Assembly (NCBI GenBank): GCA_963813315.1
Contig: CAWEYO010000008.1
Span: 1 to 64,000 of the forward strand
DNA from: CAWEYO01 sp963813315
GTDB taxonomy: Bacteria; Pseudomonadota; Alphaproteobacteria; Rhizobiales; Rhizobiaceae
DNA length: 64,000 nt
Reading direction: 5' to 3'
Shown in pieces: positions 61,705 to 64,000 of this stretch (positions are counted from its first letter, which is position 1; each line of letters starts with the position of its first letter). The notes below the pieces were generated by a model, which made no database searches, was not told the DNA's origin, and saw only the letters and a list, made by a program, of their open reading frames with translations. A program made the position numbers and the translations under genes.

Positions 61705-62367
61705 TCAGGACTGCGTCAGCGGAGAAAGCTGGATTTCCACGCGACGGTTCAGGGCGCGTCCGGCTTCCGTGGAATTGTCCGCGATCGGCCGCGTTTTGCC
61801 GAATCCCGTGACGGCAAAGCGGCGCTGATCGACACCCTGCGAAGAGAGATAGTTGGCGACTGAATAGGCCCGGCGCTCGGAGAGATCGTAATTGTGTTGG
61901 TCACCGCCGGTCGAATCGGTGTGTCCATAGACATCGACAATCGTGCGGTTGAATTTCTTCAAAACCAGGGCGACCGAATTCAGCGTCGGGTAGAACCCGG
62001 CCTTCACCGCATCTTGATCGGTATTGAAGGTGATGTTGGACGGCATGTTCAGAATGATCTGGTCGCCGGCGCGAGTGACGCTGACGCCTGTGCCCTGCAA
62101 TTGCGCCCGGAGCTCGGCCTCCTGCCGGTCCATGTAGCCGCCAACCGCTCCCCCGGTAAGCGCTCCGATTCCGGCGCCTATAAGCACTGCATTGCGCTGG
62201 GCAACCGGGCTGCCGCCGACAGCGAGACCGGCAAGCGCACCGAGACCCGCGCCGAGCGCCGCGCCGCCCGCGGTATTCGAGAGTTTCTGCTGACCCGTGT
62301 AAGGATCGGTCGTGCATGCCGCGAGCATCGTAGCGGCAAGCAAGGCGGCGGCGATTTTCTTCAACAT
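61705..62367 (-). CDS. OmpA-family lipoprotein, YiaD-like
   Basis: A 220-residue outer-membrane lipoprotein: signal with lipobox LAAC (Cys at about 18), a glycine-zipper region (about 33-80, GGAALGAGLGALAGLAVGG), and an OmpA-like peptidoglycan-binding domain (about 105-215) with VDVYGHTDSTGGDQHNYDLS and GKTRPIADNSTEAGRALNRR. It ties the outer membrane to the cell wall. Confidence 0.93.
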   Translation of the reverse strand: MLKKIAAALLAATMLAACTTDPYTGQQKLSNTAGGAALGAGLGALAGLAVGGSPVAQRNAVLIGAGIGALTGGAVGGYMDRQEAELRAQLQGTGVSVTRAGDQIILNMPSNITFNTDQDAVKAGFYPTLNSVALVLKKFNRTIVDVYGHTDSTGGDQHNYDLSERRAYSVANYLSSQGVDQRRFAVTGFGKTRPIADNSTEAGRALNRRVEIQLSPLTQS

Positions 62368-62567
62368 GGAGTCCCCTCTTTGATCAAGGCGTTGCGCTCG
62401 CGCAAGAATGTCCCTTTCGCCCCTTGTAGCTGAATTGCGGCGAAATGCGGGTACGCACGTACCCTCCCCGATCTGTTCGACGGCGGCATAGCCTCCCCCG
62501 GATTGGCTGCGTGGTCGATCCGGGCGAAAAGGTTTGAATTCGCTCCCGCACGTACGTCACACTTCTG

Positions 62568-62768
62568 TCAAATGGAGGGAGAATAGGCGGCACGGTGCGA
62601 CTTCAATACTTCATTGAACTCATCAAGATCGACGTAGAAGACCTTGGTGATCTCAAGGATGATTTCCTCGGTCCGGCACCCTCGCGATCTCATGAACTCT
62701 ATGGCGGCAAGAATGTCGAACCGCTCTGTCAGGCGGCGCTTGGATAAGTCTTCGACGGCTCGTAGCAT
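62568..62768 (-). CDS. Small conserved-looking protein, 66 residues
   Basis: The product is highly charged and helical: LSKRRLTERFDILAAIEFMR, CRTEEIILEITKVFYVDLDE. It has no signal or membrane segment. I do not recognise the family, but codon use and composition look coding and it is placed 60 bp after cckA in the same direction. The final residues end before a GC-poor spacer. A role tied to cckA is only a guess from position. Confidence 0.65.
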   Translation of the reverse strand: MLRAVEDLSKRRLTERFDILAAIEFMRSRGCRTEEIILEITKVFYVDLDEFNEVLKSHRAAYSPSI

Positions 62769-62830
62769 TTTGTCCTCTTGTTAAACAGCAACAGCCTGAA
62801 CTAGCGCGTTGGGGTCCGGGCTTTGGTCTG

Positions 62831-64000
62831 CTAATAGTTTTCCTCAAGCACTTCTTTGACAACCGTCGCCAACTGTTTCAGCGAAAACGGTTTCGGCAGG
62901 AAGCCGAAATGCGCGTCTTCGGGAAGGTTCTTGGCGAATGCATCCTCGGCGTAGCCCGACACGAAGACGAACTTGATGTCGGGCTGGATCTTGCGCAGTT
63001 CGCCGAGCAGCGTAGGACCGTCCATCTCAGGCATCACCACGTCGGAGACGACGATATCGACCTTGCCGCCGAGCCCATTGAATATTTCCAGCGCCTCGAC
63101 GCCCGAGGACGCTTCGTGGACGGTGTATCCTCGCGACGTGAGCGCTCGCATACCGCCCATTCGCACCGCGTCTTCGTCCTCGACCAACAGGACAGTGGCC
63201 GAGCCCGACAGGTCCTTTGGCACGTCTGATGACTTTGGCGTTGCACCAGCTTCACCAGATGCGGGCTTGGCCTCGGTTTCCGCCGGCTTGGGCTCCGCCA
63301 TATGGCGCGGCAGGAAAATATGAAAAACCGTGCCCGAACCGACTTCCGAAGTGCAGAAAATGAACCCGCCTGTCTGCTTGATGATGCCGTAGACCATCGA
63401 GAGCCCGAGCCCGGTGCCCTTGCCCACTTCCTTGGTGGTAAAGAACGGCTCGAATATCTTCTTCAGGACATCGGGCTCAATTCCCGTGCCTGTGTCCTTG
63501 ACCTCGATCAGAGCGTAGTCGGCCGGCACCAGTTCACGAAACGGATAGGCTCTGGATTCTTCGGCGGTGACGTTTTTCGTGCTGACAACGAGGTCGCCCC
63601 CGTGGGGCATTGCATCCCGGGCGTTGACTACAAGATTGACGATGACCTGCTCGAACTGGCCGATATCCGCTTTGACCGGCCAGAGATCGCGGCCATGGTC
63701 GACCCTGAGCTTGACCCCGGTACCCACGAGTCGAGCCAGCAGCATGCGCAGGTCGGCCAGGACATCGGTGAGGTTGAGAACCTCTGGCCGCAAGGTCTGC
63801 TTGCGCGAGAAGGCCAGCAGCTGGCGGACAAGCGAAGCGGCGCGGTTCGCATTCTGCTTGATGTTCATGATGTCCGGAAAGGACGGATCGGACGGCCGAT
63901 GGTTGGTCAACAAAAGGTCGGAAGCCATGATAATGGCCGTCAGCACATTGTTGAAATCGTGCGCGATACCGCCGGCAAGTTGGCCAACCGCCTGCATCTT
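62831..64000 (-). CDS. cckA: Hybrid histidine kinase CckA, 3' part (runs off the window)
   Basis: The visible 389 residues cover the kinase core and receiver: H-box LAGGIAHDFNNVLTAIIMAS, N-box NLVVNARDAMPHGG, G-boxes DTGTGIEPDV and GKGTGLGLSMVYGIIKQTGG, a linker rich in Pro/Glu/Ala, and a receiver domain with the phospho-Asp in VVSDVVMPEMDG and Lys in LPKPFS. CckA feeds the ChpT-CtrA cell-cycle phosphorelay. The N-terminal membrane and PAS parts lie beyond 64000, so the start is not seen. Confidence 0.9.
   Translation of the reverse strand, partial: KMQAVGQLAGGIAHDFNNVLTAIIMASDLLLTNHRPSDPSFPDIMNIKQNANRAASLVRQLLAFSRKQTLRPEVLNLTDVLADLRMLLARLVGTGVKLRVDHGRDLWPVKADIGQFEQVIVNLVVNARDAMPHGGDLVVSTKNVTAEESRAYPFRELVPADYALIEVKDTGTGIEPDVLKKIFEPFFTTKEVGKGTGLGLSMVYGIIKQTGGFIFCTSEVGSGTVFHIFLPRHMAEPKPAETEAKPASGEAGATPKSSDVPKDLSGSATVLLVEDEDAVRMGGMRALTSRGYTVHEASSGVEALEIFNGLGGKVDIVVSDVVMPEMDGPTLLGELRKIQPDIKFVFVSGYAEDAFAKNLPEDAHFGFLPKPFSLKQLATVVKEVLEENY

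Overview
The window looks like chromosome of an alphaproteobacterium of the Rhizobiales, most like Mesorhizobium or a close relative. The signs are a CckA-type hybrid kinase near recA and alaS, a phosphatidylcholine synthase (Pcs), a paired DUF1326/DUF2182 locus, a GAAC-N7-type SOS box at recA and rhizobial-style intergenic mosaic repeats. This placement is by protein and motif recognition only; no search was run.

Layout. (1) 0.05-13.3 kb is an accessory region carrying a divergent Pel-type exopolysaccharide cluster: pelD-, pelE-, pelF- and pelG-like genes, an ExoF/Wza-type export protein where PelC would be expected, PelA split into a Tat-exported GH114 hydrolase and a separate deacetylase, a short PelB-like TPR protein, and a convergent UDP-hexose 4-epimerase. 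Decayed C-termini of RTX-type secreted proteins lie on both sides, next to a broken maleylacetate reductase. (2) 14.3-18.9 kb: a type I secretion ATPase and membrane-fusion pair, then a DUF2778 (Tlde1-like) envelope protein. (3) 19.3-26.3 kb: a LacI-type regulator divergent from a sugar ABC importer with a ketose-epimerase-like enzyme; the operon ends in a sheared FGGY kinase abutting a deleted GFA gene. (4) 26.5-34.1 kb: PPK2, a hypothetical gene, a SulP transporter, a secreted TPR protein and a FemAB/CelD-like acyltransferase with TPRs. (5) 34.2-45.4 kb is mostly housekeeping: an L,D-transpeptidase, class I fumarase, a MarR regulator with a clear double operator, moaA, mobA-mobB bracketed by inverted mosaic repeats, a 3-hydroxyisobutyrate-dehydrogenase-like gene, a TerC-like gene and rimO. 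(6) 45.4-55.2 kb: a BMP-family nucleoside-type ABC importer, a quinone oxidoreductase, pcs, DUF1326/DUF2182 and a UbiH-family hydroxylase. (7) 55.3-64 kb: alaS, recA with an SOS box, psuK-psuG for pseudouridine breakdown, an OmpA lipoprotein, a small conserved-looking protein and the 3' part of cckA.

Two results stand out. First, the Pel cluster departs from the Pseudomonas system at every step outside the inner-membrane synthase: the PelD-like protein has no GGDEF domain, no PelC is present, the PelB-like protein has no beta-barrel, PelA is split, and the deacetylase seems to lack one metal-binding His. Secretion must therefore differ, or the system is failing. Second, ten gene interruptions can each be repaired by removing one base, and all ten shift in the same direction; seven fall in the Pel cluster. 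This is either an insertion-biased sequence error or real decay, and it decides whether the cluster should be read as functional. Interrupted genes are annotated over their full reconstructed span, with the shift position stated.
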